DNA of 64,000 bases from Spiroplasma syrphidicola EA-1. GTDB lineage: Bacteria > Bacillota_I > Bacilli_A > Mycoplasmatales > Mycoplasmataceae. The DNA is taken from NCBI RefSeq assembly GCF_000400955.1, contig NC_021284.1, positions 310,001-374,000 of the forward strand, given 5' to 3'. Shown one piece after another: positions 20,596 to 31,165 of this stretch. A program made the position numbers and the translations under genes. How positions within the stretch are numbered: the stretch's first letter is position 1; each line of letters opens with the position of its first letter. The notes below the pieces were generated by a model. It saw only the letters and a program-made list of their open reading frames with translations. It was not told the DNA's origin and did no database searches.

Positions 20596-21258
20596 ATGAA
20601 AATAAATATTGCAATTGATGGACCAGCAGGAAGTGGTAAATCAACAGTTGCTGAACAATTAGCACAAAAACTAGGGTATCAATTTGTTGATACTGGGTTA
20701 ACATATCGTGGTTTTACATATTGATGTTTGAAAAACGAGATTAATTTCACCGATCAAGAAGCTGTCAAAAAACAATTAACAACATTTAAATATCATGTTG
20801 TTGGGGGTAATGTTTTTGTTAATGATGAAGATGTAACCAATAAGTTACAAAATACTGATATTATTGATAATATTAATAAAATCACTGGCCTTGATTTTGT
20901 CCGTGAGGCAATGGTAAAGTTACAGCAATCGTTAGGCAATGATAAAGGTGTCGTGATGGTTGGTCGTGATACGACAACTGTTGTTTTACCAATGGCGGAA
21001 GTTAAAGTTTATTTAACAGCTAGTTTAACTGTGCGTGCCGAACGACGATGAAAACAGAATGCGGCTAATGGTATTAACCCTAATGATTTAAACGAAATCC
21101 AAGAAAAATTACGATTACGTGATTATGCTGATGAAAATCGAACAGTTGGCCCATTACAAATTGCTGATGATGCAATTGTAATTGATACTTCTGATCAAAC
21201 AATTGACCAAGCGGTAACAGCAATTTATAATTTAGTTATTAAGAAAGTAGGAAATTAA
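20596..21258 (+). CDS. cmk: Cytidylate kinase
   Basis: 220-aa nucleoside monophosphate kinase that phosphorylates CMP and dCMP with ATP. P-loop GPAGSGKST lies at residues 9-17, followed by [13 protein letters not shown] (family D-T-G-x-x-Y-R), then [11 protein letters not shown] and the LID-like RAERRWKQN. AAGGGGGAAA precedes ATG 20596. It is followed immediately by der (stop TAA then ATG), a gene order common in Firmicutes. TGA codons at 20722 and 21049 are Trp. Confidence 0.94.
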
Positions 21259-22575
21259 ATGGCGCGAAAAGGAACGGTGGCAATTGTTGGGCGACCAAAT
21301 GTTGGTAAATCAACTTTATTTAATCGAATTATTCGTGAACGCTTATCAATTGTTGAAGATACCCCAGGGGTAACGCGTGATCGGATTTATTCATATTCAG
21401 AATGATTAACAAGAGAATTTTTAATAATTGATACGGGGGGAATTACCTTAGATCATAACGCACCTTTTGCGCAAGAAATTAAAGTTCAAGCGGAAATTGC
21501 GATTGAAGAAGCCGATGTGATTGTTTTTGTTGTATCTTATAAAGATGGAATCATTTCTGATGATCAGATGATTGCCAAATTACTTTACAAAAGTAAAAAA
21601 CCAATTATTTTAGCCGTTAATAAGTATGATAAACAAGAAAAAGATAGTGAATTATATGAATATATGGCTTTAGGGTTTGGCGAACCAATCCCAGTTTCTG
21701 CGGCGCATGGAATTGGTGTCGGAGATTTATTAGATGAAATAATTTCTTATTTAGATGCCATTCCTGTTGTTGAAAAACCACCAGGAATTAATTTCTCATT
21801 AATTGGCCGTCCCAATGCTGGGAAATCATCATTGGTTAATGCTATTTTGGGTGAAGAACGAGTAATCGTTTCGCCAATTGCCGGGACAACTACTGATTCA
21901 ATTGATACTTCTTTTACCCGTAATCAAGAAAAATATACCGTGATTGATACCGCTGGGATTCGTCGTCGGGGAAAAGTGTATGAAAAGTTAGAAAAATATA
22001 GTGTTTTACGGGCAGTTAGTGCGATTGAACGTAGTGATGTTGTTTTAGTTATTATTGATGGAACGGTCCCAATTACTGACCAAGATACTAATATTGCTGG
22101 GTTGGCCTTTGAACAAAATAAACCAATTATTTTGGTTGTAAATAAATGAGATGCGATTGCCGATAAAGAAACGCAAACAATGAACCAAATTGAAAAGCAT
22201 ATTCGGAGTTATTTCAAATATTTAAGTTATGCCAAAATGGTTTTTGTTTCCGCGCTAGAAAAGAAACGATTAAACCAATTATTTGATACAATTAAAACAG
22301 TCTATGAAGGCTTACAAATTCGGGTTAAGACAAGTGTTTTAAATGAAATCTTAGTTAAAGCACAGCTATTAAATCCTCCGCCAGACTTTAATGGGGGACG
22401 GTTAAAAATCTATTATGCTACCCAACCAGTTGGAACAATCCCAACATTTATTATGTTTTGTAACGAACCAAAGTATCTTCATTTTTCATATAAACGTTTT
22501 ATTGAAAACCAAATTCGGGAACATTTTGGATTTGAAGGAATACCAATTAAAATTCTATTTAGAAAAAGAAAATAA
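21259..22575 (+). CDS. der: Ribosome biogenesis GTPase Der (EngA)
   Basis: 438-aa tandem GTPase needed for 50S ribosome assembly. The first G domain has [12 protein letters not shown] (about residue 11) with DTGG and NKYD; the second has [12 protein letters not shown] (about 180), DTAG and NKWD (the Trp is TGA 22147). A C-terminal KH-like domain ends [12 protein letters not shown]. Length is normal. The ATG abuts the cmk stop. The TGA codon in the second G4 motif shows that table 4 decoding is essential for function. Confidence 0.96.
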
Positions 22576-22595
22576 AGAATTGAGGGAAAAAAAAT

Positions 22596-23603
22596 ATGTT
22601 TAAAAATGAGTCAAAAAATATTACAATCATTGGAACAGGAGCCTACGGGACTGTGTTAGCCAATGTTTTAACGGATAATGATCATCATGTGACAATGTTT
22701 GGAATTGAAGAAGAACAAGTAAACGATATTAATAATAATCACTTAAATAGTCGTTTCTTTCGTGATGTAAAAATTAATTCAACAATTAAAGCGACAACTA
22801 GTTTTAGTGCGGCAGTTGAGAATGCTGATTATATTATTTTAGGAATTCCTGTTATTGCAATTAAAACAATTATTGCCAAAATTAATGAAGTAGTCAAACA
22901 CCCAGTTGTAATTATTAATGTGGCAAAAGGGTTAGACTGAGACACCCATGAAGTCCTATCAGTTGAAGTTAATCGTACTATTAATCCTAAAATTATGCGT
23001 GCTTATGCCGGGTTATATGGTCCAAGTATTGCTCAAGAAGTGTTAGAACGAAAACCAACTTGTATGATGGCAGTATCAGACGATTTAGCGGTAGCAAAAG
23101 AAGTTCGTGATTTATTTAGAAACGAATACTTTATTGTGTTTGCTGATAATGATGTTGTTGGGGCTGAATATGGGGTGGCATTAAAAAATTCCGTTGCGAT
23201 TGCCGCTGGAATGGCATCAGGTCTTTATGCTTCTGATAATGCCAAAGCCTCATTAATTACAATGGGTTTAAATGAAACAAAAATCTTTGCTAGTCAAAAG
23301 AAAATTAAAATTGAAACTTTCATTAATTTTGCTGGTTTAGCTGACCTTATTTTAACGGCGACTTCACCAAAATCACGGAATTTTAATTTAGGATGAGAAA
23401 TCGCCCAAAGTGACGATGCCAAAACAGTGTTAGAAGCTCATTCAACAACAGTTGAAGGAGTATTAACTTGTAAAACTGTTGTTCATAGTGCCCGAGAAAA
23501 TAATCTTTATTTACCATTATTTGAAGCACTTTACGCCATTTTATTTAATAATAAAAAACCAAGCACGGTTATTAATAGTATTTTTGCGCAAGCAATTATT
23601 TAG
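22596..23603 (+). CDS. gpsA: Glycerol-3-phosphate dehydrogenase [NAD(P)+]
   Basis: 335-aa enzyme that interconverts dihydroxyacetone phosphate and sn-glycerol 3-phosphate for phospholipid synthesis. The Rossmann motif IIGTGAYGTVLA lies at about residue 9, VAKGLDWDT and AGLYGPSIAQEV follow, the catalytic Lys is in GVALKNSVAIAAG, and the substrate region FAGLADLILTATSPKSRN is present. In that region the usual GLAEM is replaced by GLNETKIF, a local divergence. AATTGAGGG precedes ATG 22596. Confidence 0.93.
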
Positions 23604-23629
23604 AATTAAAACAGAAAAGGAGGTAAGAA

Positions 23630-25204
23630 ATGCGTAAAACAACGGCAAAAAAATATGGTTTCTTTATGTGCCTCTCAATGGCAATTGGAACAATTATCGG
23701 AACCGGAATTTTCTTTAAAAATGAAGCGGTTTATGGTTTCACAAATGGGAATGGAATTCTGGGATTAATTGCCTGATTGATTGGGGGAATTATGGCCGTT
23801 TCATTTGGTTTATCGTTTATGGAAATTTCTTCAGCGAAGCAAGATTCAAATTCAGGAGTTTCTTTATACGCTAAAATTTTTGGGGGAAAAAGATTTGGTC
23901 ATGTTGTTCGTAGTGCAATGAACCATGTCTATTTACCGATTACAGCAGCTGTAATTGCTTATTATACAACAAAAGCCTCGATTTGAGCTTTTGGTGGTGG
24001 CTTAGTGGCAGAAGAAATTTTTAAAGCCAAAGTTGGGGGCCATTTAAACTATGAATTAATTTTAGCAACGTTTTCAATTTTATATAGTTTATTATTAGTC
24101 TATATTTGTTCATACCAAGAAAAAGTTGGTAAATGGATTCAAATTGTGACGGTGATATTAAAAGTTTTCCCATTAATTCTTATTGGCTTAATTGGTTTAT
24201 TTTTTATTAATAATGATCCTAATGCTTTTAGTGAAAGTGGTTTAGGTGATCATAGTAAGTACCCACTAGTGGCAGGGAAAAGTGGCTTTGAAATGATTTT
24301 AATGGCAATGCCAGGAATTCTTTTTGCTTTCGATGGGTTTTTAGCAACAACATATATTCAAAAAGATGTTGTTAAGCCAGAAAAAAATATTCCGTTAGCC
24401 CTTGTTGTTGGTTTAACAGCAGTGACAATTTTATACTTATTAGTATCAATTGGAACCCTAAACTTAGATGCTAGTGGGAGTGTTGCTGCGGCAGCTGGAA
24501 AAATCTTTAATAGTCCCTTAGCTAATAAAATCTTCGAACGAATTATTTTCTTCTTTATTTTTATTAGTGCCTTTGGTGCCTTAAATGGTTATCATTTTTC
24601 TTTAACTAAATTAAGTCGTTCTTCAATTGAAGATAATTTTGGTTTTGTTGGAAAAAAAGCTAATAAGTTGGCAACAAAAACTAGTTTTGAACGCGCAACA
24701 TTCCTTTATGCAATGGTAATAACATTATTTTGAGCAATTGTGATGGCAGTTCCAACAATTTTTACTGATTTAGATTTTTATGGCTTTATTAGTGATGCCG
24801 GAGTTGTATTAGCCTTTTTAATGTACGGGTCCATTATTGGTTTAGGATTATATAATCGCTATACGAAAAAAGTTAAGGCGCGCCAGTATTGGTATTTTAT
24901 TCCAACGGCGATTATCAGCACAATTTGTATTGCTTTTATTATGGGCTATAATATTTATTCGTATTTTTTAAACGCAATTGAAAGTGGGGCTAGTGCTGGA
25001 CCAATTATTCGAATTATTTTATTATTATTTATTTTAATTTGTCCGTGAATTGGATGATGAATGAAGGAAGGTTCACCATCGGTTGTTATCCCGATTACTA
25101 ACTCAAGCGATAATAACCCACCAGTTGCAGAAGCAATTGCTAATGTTACCGGTCAGGAAAAACCGGCAGTTAATAACCAAAAAGAAATTAAACAACGAAA
25201 ATAG
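23630..25204 (+). CDS. Amino acid permease, APC superfamily
   Basis: 524-aa integral membrane transporter with about 12 predicted transmembrane segments. The N-terminal SMAIGTIIGTGIFF is the APC helix-1 unwound region that binds the amino-acid backbone; MAMPGILFAFDGF corresponds to helix 6. The substrate cannot be deduced. The C-terminal 45 residues are polar and cytoplasmic. A strong AAAGGAGGTAAG precedes ATG 23630, 27 bases after gpsA, and a terminator follows. Several TGA codons are Trp. Confidence 0.88.
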
Positions 25205-25205
25205 C

Positions 25206-25232
25206 AATTGAGGGGAACCTCAATTTTATTTT
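25206..25232 (+). terminator. Terminator after the APC permease
   Basis: AATTGAGG (25206-25213), loop GGAA, CCTCAATT (25218-25225), then T-rich sequence. Confidence 0.8.
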
Positions 25233-25266
25233 GCCGACCTTAAGGATTTAAAGGGCCCCTAAAATG

Positions 25267-25275
25267 TGGTATAAT
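25267..25275 (+). promoter_or_regulatory. Extended -10 promoter for the 25310 gene
   Basis: TGG TATAAT (25267-25275), 34 bases before ATG 25310. Confidence 0.55.
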
Positions 25276-25309
25276 ATAATCATAATCAAACAAAGGGGCA
25301 ATACTAAAT

Positions 25310-26085
25310 ATGGACAGAAACAATAGACGACAAAACAATAATTTTGATGGCAGTGATTGGGATGCTTTTACGAATAATAATCAATACCGTGGTAATGGTT
25401 ACAATCAACCACGCCAAAATCCCAACCGATCAAATAATCCTAATTTTTCAAATCAACAACGGCAATTAAGAAATAATAATCAAGCGTTCTCCGGACCAGG
25501 ACAAGATTATTTACAAACTTGTATGTGTAAAAATTGTACAAAAAAACGTCATCCAGTCATTAAAGCGTTTGTAATTATTTTTGTAATTTTAGCAATTTTG
25601 GGAGGAGCGGCAGGAGCATTATATGCTTACTTTCCAAAAATTCGGGATTGAGTAGTTAATCAAATTAAAGATAATGTTAAATTACCAGTTAATTTATCAT
25701 ATAAAATGATGAGTTTAGATACAAATACAAATGAACCAGTAGCAGTTAAAAACGCAATTAGTAAAGATGGTCAAGCGGAATGAAAAACTTTTGCTTATGG
25801 GCAATTTACAGTTTTTATCAAACAGCAATTAAACAACAGTTAGTTGATAAATATTATGCCGCGCCAAGTGATGTGGACAAGTCATTTAGTTTATTATCAT
25901 TGGGATTATTAGATAACCAACAAAAATGAACAGCATTGCCTGATTTTGCTAGCCTAGAAACAGCAAGTTTAGCAAGTGATAGTGGAATTAATGGCCCAAT
26001 GTTTGTTAAATTAGCAAAGAGTGCTGAACAAAACATTGATAGTGATGAATATATTAAAATTAAAGCTGATATTGAAATTAAATAG
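25310..26085 (+). pseudogene. Asn/Gln-rich single-pass membrane protein, frame broken near 25799
   Basis: Unknown protein in two frames. The first part (from ATG 25310) has an Asn/Gln/Arg-rich disordered N-terminus (about residues 1-65), a Cys motif CMCKNC just before a transmembrane segment at about 83-108, and an outer domain. The zero frame ends at TAG 25841-25843. A good continuation, with one TGA(Trp), runs in the -1 frame to TAG 26083-26085. Adding one G to the GGG at 25799-25801 joins the parts into 258 aa. The switch must lie between 25750 and 25843 from stop positions. No slippery heptamer is present, so a simple indel (biological or base-calling) is likelier than programmed shifting. 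CAAAGGGGC precedes the ATG. Confidence 0.7.
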
Positions 26086-26146
26086 CAGCTTTTTTAAGTT
26101 ATAATAAATTAGAATATTAATCATAAAATAGAAAGAGAAAATATTA

Positions 26147-26965
26147 ATGGATAAAATCAAATTAGTGGCGTTAGATATGGATGGGACAGCTTGTGTCTTT
26201 CAAAAAGGGGTATTAGCTGCAAATATTGAACCAATTATTGCAACGCAAGAAAAAGGGGTTAAGGTTGTTTTTGCGACGGGCCGCCCAATTTTGACGTCGT
26301 TACAGGAAGCTTTAAAAGTAAAAATGGATTATTATCACCAATATTTTATTGGTTTTAATGGCGCATGTATTTATGATATTAAAAACGAGGAAATTGTCCA
26401 TGAACAAACAATTCCAGCAAAAACATTGGAAGTAATTTTTGCTTTGGCAGCAGAACATCAAATTAAAATTTGATGTTATACCAATGATTTAGCAAAGGTA
26501 ATTGTTAACTTTGACCCAATTTTAGAAGGAAATAGCGAATGTGCTTTTTTTGATGGTGAATTTGAACAATATAATCCTAATAATACTCTTATTCAAGAAG
26601 ATGGTTATAAATGTTTAGGGTTTGATTTAACAGATGATCACCCTTTTGTTGTTGCTCTAACCGAAGGGCATAATATTGAAATTGCAATTGATAAAAATGG
26701 TGTCGCTGAAATTAATGCTCCCGGTATTAATAAATTATTAGGATTACGCTGAGTAACAGCACAACTAGGCATTGACCTAGCAAATGTAATGGCAATGGGG
26801 GATAGTATGAATGACTATCATATGTTAAAAAATGTTGGGGTTGGAATTGCGATGGGAAATGCCCAAGAAGCAGTTAAAGCAATTGCGACAGAAGTAACAA
26901 GTGATGCCAAAGATGGTGGTGTTGCAAAAATGCTAAATAAATATATTTTAAATGGCGAAATTTAG
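26147..26965 (+). CDS. Cof-type HAD-superfamily phosphatase
   Basis: 272-aa haloacid-dehalogenase phosphatase, probably acting on sugar phosphates or other small phosphoesters. Motif I is DMDGT (nucleophile Asp in VALDMDGTA), motif II is in VFATGRP, and motif IV is AMGDSMNDYHML, with the Cof cap domain between. Type-II Cof signatures GVGIAMGNA and VTSDAKDGGVA are clear. AGAAAGAGAAA precedes ATG 26147. Two TGA codons are Trp. The exact substrate is unknown; it precedes gpmI, which has its own -10 box at the end of this gene. Confidence 0.9.
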
Positions 26966-26966
26966 G

Positions 26967-26972
26967 TATAAT
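26967..26972 (+). promoter_or_regulatory. Candidate -10 box for gpmI
   Basis: TATAAT at 26967-26972, directly after the stop of the HAD gene and 42 bases before ATG 27015. No TG extension. Confidence 0.4.
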
Positions 26973-27014
26973 ACTATCGTGTTATAAAATTTTTGAAAGG
27001 AAAAAAGGTAGGTT

Positions 27015-28592
27015 ATGAAGGTTAAACAACCAATTTTATTAGCAATTTTAGATGGGTGAGGAATTGCCCCAGATAGTGCTGGGAATGCGGTAACGCAAGC
27101 CCATATGACAAATGTTTTAGGGTTAATGGAAAAATATCCATGAGTAAAAGCCCACGCATCAGGAGAATGAGTCGGATTACCAGAGGGTCAAATGGGAAAC
27201 TCAGAAGTTGGCCATATTCACTTAGGAGCGGGAAGAATTAAATATGAATCATTAACTTTAATTAATAAAGCAATTAATGATGGGACATTTAATCAAAATG
27301 CAGAAATATTAGCAGCAATTAAGTTTGCCAAAGAAAATAATGGCGCTTTCCATATTATGGGACTATTTTCAGATGGTGGGGTCCATTCTCATATTGATCA
27401 TATTTTTGCCGCATACCGTTTAGCAGCGCAAGAAGGATTAACAGAGATTTACTTACATGCTTTTGGGGATGGTCGTGATACAAAACCAGAATGTATTAAA
27501 GAATATCTTGAACAATTTAAAAAATTACAAGCAGAATTAAAAGTTGGATCAATCGCAACAATTGGTGGTCGTTATTATGCTATGGATCGTGATAAAAAAT
27601 ATGATCGTGTCCAAGTGGCCTATGATGTATTAGTGTCTCAACAAGGGGCAGCATTTACTGACCCAATCGCATATATTGATGCTGAATATAGCGCTGGGCG
27701 TAATGATGAATTTTTAATGCCAGGATATAATGTTAATACTCCAAATGGATATATTAAACCAGGAGACGGAGTTTTATTTGCTAACTTCCGTCCAGATCGC
27801 GCAATTGCTATTGCCTCAGCAATTACAAATCCTGCTTTCCCAGGGGGAGAAAGTGATAAATATTTCTTACCAAAAGTTGATAATATTTATTTTGTCTCAA
27901 TGATGAAATATGCTGACACAGTTACTTCACCTCATATTGCTTTTCAAGCAATTGAAGTTACTAATGGTTTAGGAGAATGATTAAGCAAAAAAGGATATCA
28001 ACAATTAAGAATTGCTGAAACTGAGAAAATTGCCCATGTGACTTTCTTCTTTGATGGGGGGAAAGATTACTTTAAAAATGGTCTAGCAACCCCAGAAGAA
28101 ATTACGCTACCAGGGTCATCGTTAGATTTAATTGCTTCACCAAAAGTAGCAACATATGATTTAATGCCAGAAATGTCAGCATATGGAATTACTGATAAAT
28201 TAATTGAAGAATTAAATAAAAAAGAGTTTGATGTAATTATCTTAAACTTTGCTAACTGTGATATGGTTGGTCATACTGGTAATTTAGCAGCGGCAACAAA
28301 AGCAGTTAAAGTAGTTGATGAGTGTTTAGGGAAAATTTATCAAGCAATTAAAGCAGTTGATGGAATTATGATTATTACTGCTGATCATGGTAATGCCGAG
28401 GTAATGTTGGATGAAGAAGGGGGAGTAAATAAAAAACATACTTCTCAATTAGTTCCAATCATTATTACAAAAGCTGATTTAAAACTTCGTCAAGATGAAG
28501 TAGGGATTGCAAATGTCGCACCAACAATTCTTGAATTAATTGGGGAAGAAATTCCAGCGGAAATGACGGAAACTTCATTAATTATTAAATAA
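27015..28592 (+). CDS. gpmI: 2,3-bisphosphoglycerate-independent phosphoglycerate mutase
   Basis: 525-aa Mn-dependent glycolytic enzyme converting 3- to 2-phosphoglycerate. The N-terminal metal site LLAILDGWG, the catalytic serine in QMGNSEVGHIHLGAGR (the Ser that is phosphorylated), FSDGGVHSH, HAFGDGRDTKP, GRYYAMDRD, FANFRPDRAIA and the C-terminal metal site NCDMVGHTG and ITADHGNAE are all intact. AAAGGTAGG precedes ATG 27015. TGA codons code the Trp of DGWG and others. It is monocistronic with a terminator touching the stop. Confidence 0.97.
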
Positions 28593-28627
28593 AAAAATAA
28601 TAGTAAATAACTATTATTTTTTTATTT
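28591..28627 (+). terminator. Terminator of gpmI
   Basis: Arms 28591-28604 (ending AATAATAGT) and 28610-28623 around loop AAATA, with terminal T run. It overlaps the end of the stop codon. Confidence 0.85.
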
Positions 28628-28662
28628 TTTTAAAATAACTATTATTATCACTTTTTTCATTA

Positions 28663-28668
28663 TATAAT
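28663..28668 (+). promoter_or_regulatory. Candidate -10 box for the CPBP protease gene
   Basis: TATAAT at 28663-28668, 43 bases before ATG 28711, just downstream of the gpmI terminator. Confidence 0.45.
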
Positions 28669-28710
28669 AGAGCAAAGTTTAATTACAAAGCAAGTTAGGA
28701 GTCTAAAACG

Positions 28711-29652
28711 ATGGATAATTATCAAAAAAGAGCATGATACCAAGTTAAACCAGGACTAGTTGATCAAGCATCACCATTTGATTTCAAATTAGTATCATTA
28801 AAATCAGTTGGTTATATTTTTATTTTAACGGCAATTATTGGACCATTTCTTATTAATATTTTGCTAAATTATTTATTTGATCATACTACTACAGCCCAAT
28901 TAGGGGCATTAATTTTATCATGAGTTATTTCGGGGGTTGGTTCATATTTTGTTTTCAGCCGAACAAATGATAAAATGTTTCGATCAGGAGCGATAGCTTT
29001 TTATTTATTTTATTTTGTTCCAGCAATTGTTACTTTAATCTTTTCTCTTATTATTGGATCATTTTTAAACAATTTATCAACGGAAATCAAAGGGTTAATT
29101 AACATTATTGTTGGAATGATTGGTAATGCGATTGCGATTGGGCTAACTTATTATTTTTGTCCACAACTTTTTAAAAAAATAAAGTTAACTTTTAAAAAAG
29201 ATTATTGAAGAGTATTGATAATTGTACCAATTGCAATTATTGCAGCTTTTGCTTTGAATTACTTATTTGGATTTATACAAGGGAAAATTACTGGGGGAAC
29301 TTCAAATAATCAAGAATCATTAGTTAATGGCATTGATAAATGGTGATACGCATTAGCGCTAGCAATTTACACGATTTTATTAGCACCAGTAATTGAGGAA
29401 TTTGCTTGTCGCCATGGTATTTTTAGTTTAGTTGGTGATCGCTGAGTTGCCCTAGCTTGTTCAACAATTTATTTTGCTGGAATGCATGTTAGTACAGGTG
29501 GGGATTGAGAGCATATTATTGGTTATTTAGGTGGAGCATTAGCTTTAGGAAGTTTATTTATGATAACCTGAGGGAATGTTACATATACAATTCTAACACA
29601 TGCCGGAATGAACTTAATTTCCTTTATTTTAATAGTTAATCATGTTAATTAA
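28711..29652 (+). CDS. CPBP-family intramembrane metalloprotease
   Basis: 313-aa membrane protein with about eight predicted transmembrane segments. The CPBP (Abi/CAAX protease and bacteriocin-processing) motifs are complete: EEFACR (EExxxR, about residues 229-234), a His in the next helix (AGMHVS) and the final HAGMN. These residues bind the zinc and activate water. Bacterial members act on membrane substrates or confer peptide immunity; the substrate here is unknown. GTTAGGAGTC precedes ATG 28711. TGA codons at several sites are Trp. The stop is inside the next terminator. Confidence 0.88.
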
Positions 29653-29681
29653 AAAAAGCTAAGAAAATCTTAGCTTTTTTT
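29651..29681. terminator. Bidirectional terminator between the CPBP gene and the alaX-like gene
   Basis: Arms 29651-29664 and 29668-29681 (core AGCTAAGA/TCTTAGCT) with a 3-base loop and A/T tails on both sides. It contains the stop codons of both convergent genes. Confidence 0.88.
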
Positions 29682-31061
29682 AATTTCTGATAATAAGGTT
29701 TCCATAAAATGATCCAAATTATCTTGGTAAGTAATGTTTAAAAAGAATGGTGTTCCTCCCCCTGTTAAATTTAAAGCTGCCTTATTTGCTTGAAAATATT
29801 GGTTTAAATTAAAGTTAACACTATTAATTTTTGTAAATGATATATAAGCATATTTTAGGGTTGGGTTATTAAAGTAAATTAGACTATTTTGATAATCTTG
29901 GAAAAACTTATTAAGTTTACTACGCATTAACTCAAGGGTTAAAATCTCATCATTAACGGTGAAACTAACTAAATTTAAGTTATTGTTAATTGGTTCAATA
30001 ATCGGTTCAAGTTCTAATTCATTTACTTTTTGGACTAGGAGTTTATTTTTTTCTTTACTAATTTCTGTTAATTCATGCTCGATTGTTTTAATCTCATTTT
30101 CTAGGGCCATTTTTTCAATAAAAGTAGTAGGGGTTGTTAAAACTGGTAATTGATAAGAAAATTGGGGATCAATTTTTTTAATTCGATCAACTAACTGTTG
30201 TAGCTCTGTAATTTTATTGTTAGTTCAAGTGGTAAAGTATTGAGCAGTGGCGACTTGGTTTGTTGAAGATTCCATGCGGACTTTCTTTTTATCAACTCAA
30301 CAATCTCAAATTTCAAAATAATTAATTTCATTTAAATTATTAACATGTGTTCCCCCACATAAATCAATTGTTGCCGCTGGGAATTCAACTACCCGAACAA
30401 TTGGGTCATATTCAAAACTAGGGTGGGCTAAATTCATTGCGCGGGCTTCGGCAATTGGCATTTGGTGTTCGATTCGCGCGATATCATGATTAATAAAGGT
30501 TGTAATGATTTTATCGCGAGCTTGTAGTAAAACATCTAGTCAATTATCAGTTTTATTCATTGCTAGTAAAAATGATTCTTCTTTAATTAAGACAGAATCG
30601 GTTAATTCTCCATCATTAACAATTTTTTCAATTGTATAAGATAAAATATGTTGCGCAGTATGATTTTTTGTTAAATTGTTACGACGAGTTGTATTAATTT
30701 CTTGCTCTAAAACATCATTAATTTTAATTGTCACATTACCAGTATCAACTAAGTGAACATAAACTTTTTTAAAAATTTGTTTATTTAAATCATAAACTGG
30801 GATTAAATTAGTTCCTTGTTTTAAATACCCTGTATCTGAGATTTGTCCTCCCCCGAGGGCATAAAAAACAGTTTGATCGAAAATAATAAAACCAACTCCT
30901 GTTAATTCCTTAACTGCTTGGCCATCTTTGTTAAATAAGCCAATGACAGTTCCGTGGTCGCTTGTTTTAGTATAGCCATTAAAGACTGTTAACGGGAAAT
31001 TACCGTTATTTTGATCATTTTTCAGATTTTGCCATCAGGCATTAATTGTTGTGTTATCCAT
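29670..31061 (-). CDS. Stand-alone alanyl-tRNA editing-like protein (AlaX-L type)
   Basis: 463-aa protein that resembles the C-terminal half of alanyl-tRNA synthetase without the aminoacylation domain. An N-terminal beta-barrel (FDQTVFYALGGGQISDTG) is followed by the editing domain with both zinc motifs, H134-x3-H138 (NHTAQHIL) and C235-x3-H239 (CGGTHV). A long helical segment and a DHHA1-like C-terminal region with GGGTP follow. Such proteins deacylate Ser-tRNA(Ala) or Gly-tRNA(Ala) in trans. AAAGGAGACA precedes ATG 31061. Several TGA codons are Trp. The gene follows rnjA, but a hairpin separates them. Confidence 0.83.
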
Positions 31062-31115
31062 TGTTGTCTCCTTTTTTAATTAAGTTAGTATTATTTATTA
31101 GCATACCGGAATAAA

Positions 31116-31155
31116 AAAATAAAAGAAAGGTTTTTGTGACACTTTCTTTTATTTT
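31116..31155 (-). terminator. Terminator of rnjA
   Basis: Arms 31142-31155 and 31116-31129 (AAAATAAAAGAAAG/CTTTCTTTTATTTT) around a 12-base loop, with T-rich sequence on the minus strand after the hairpin. Confidence 0.7.
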
Positions 31156-31165
31156 TAATGATTTT

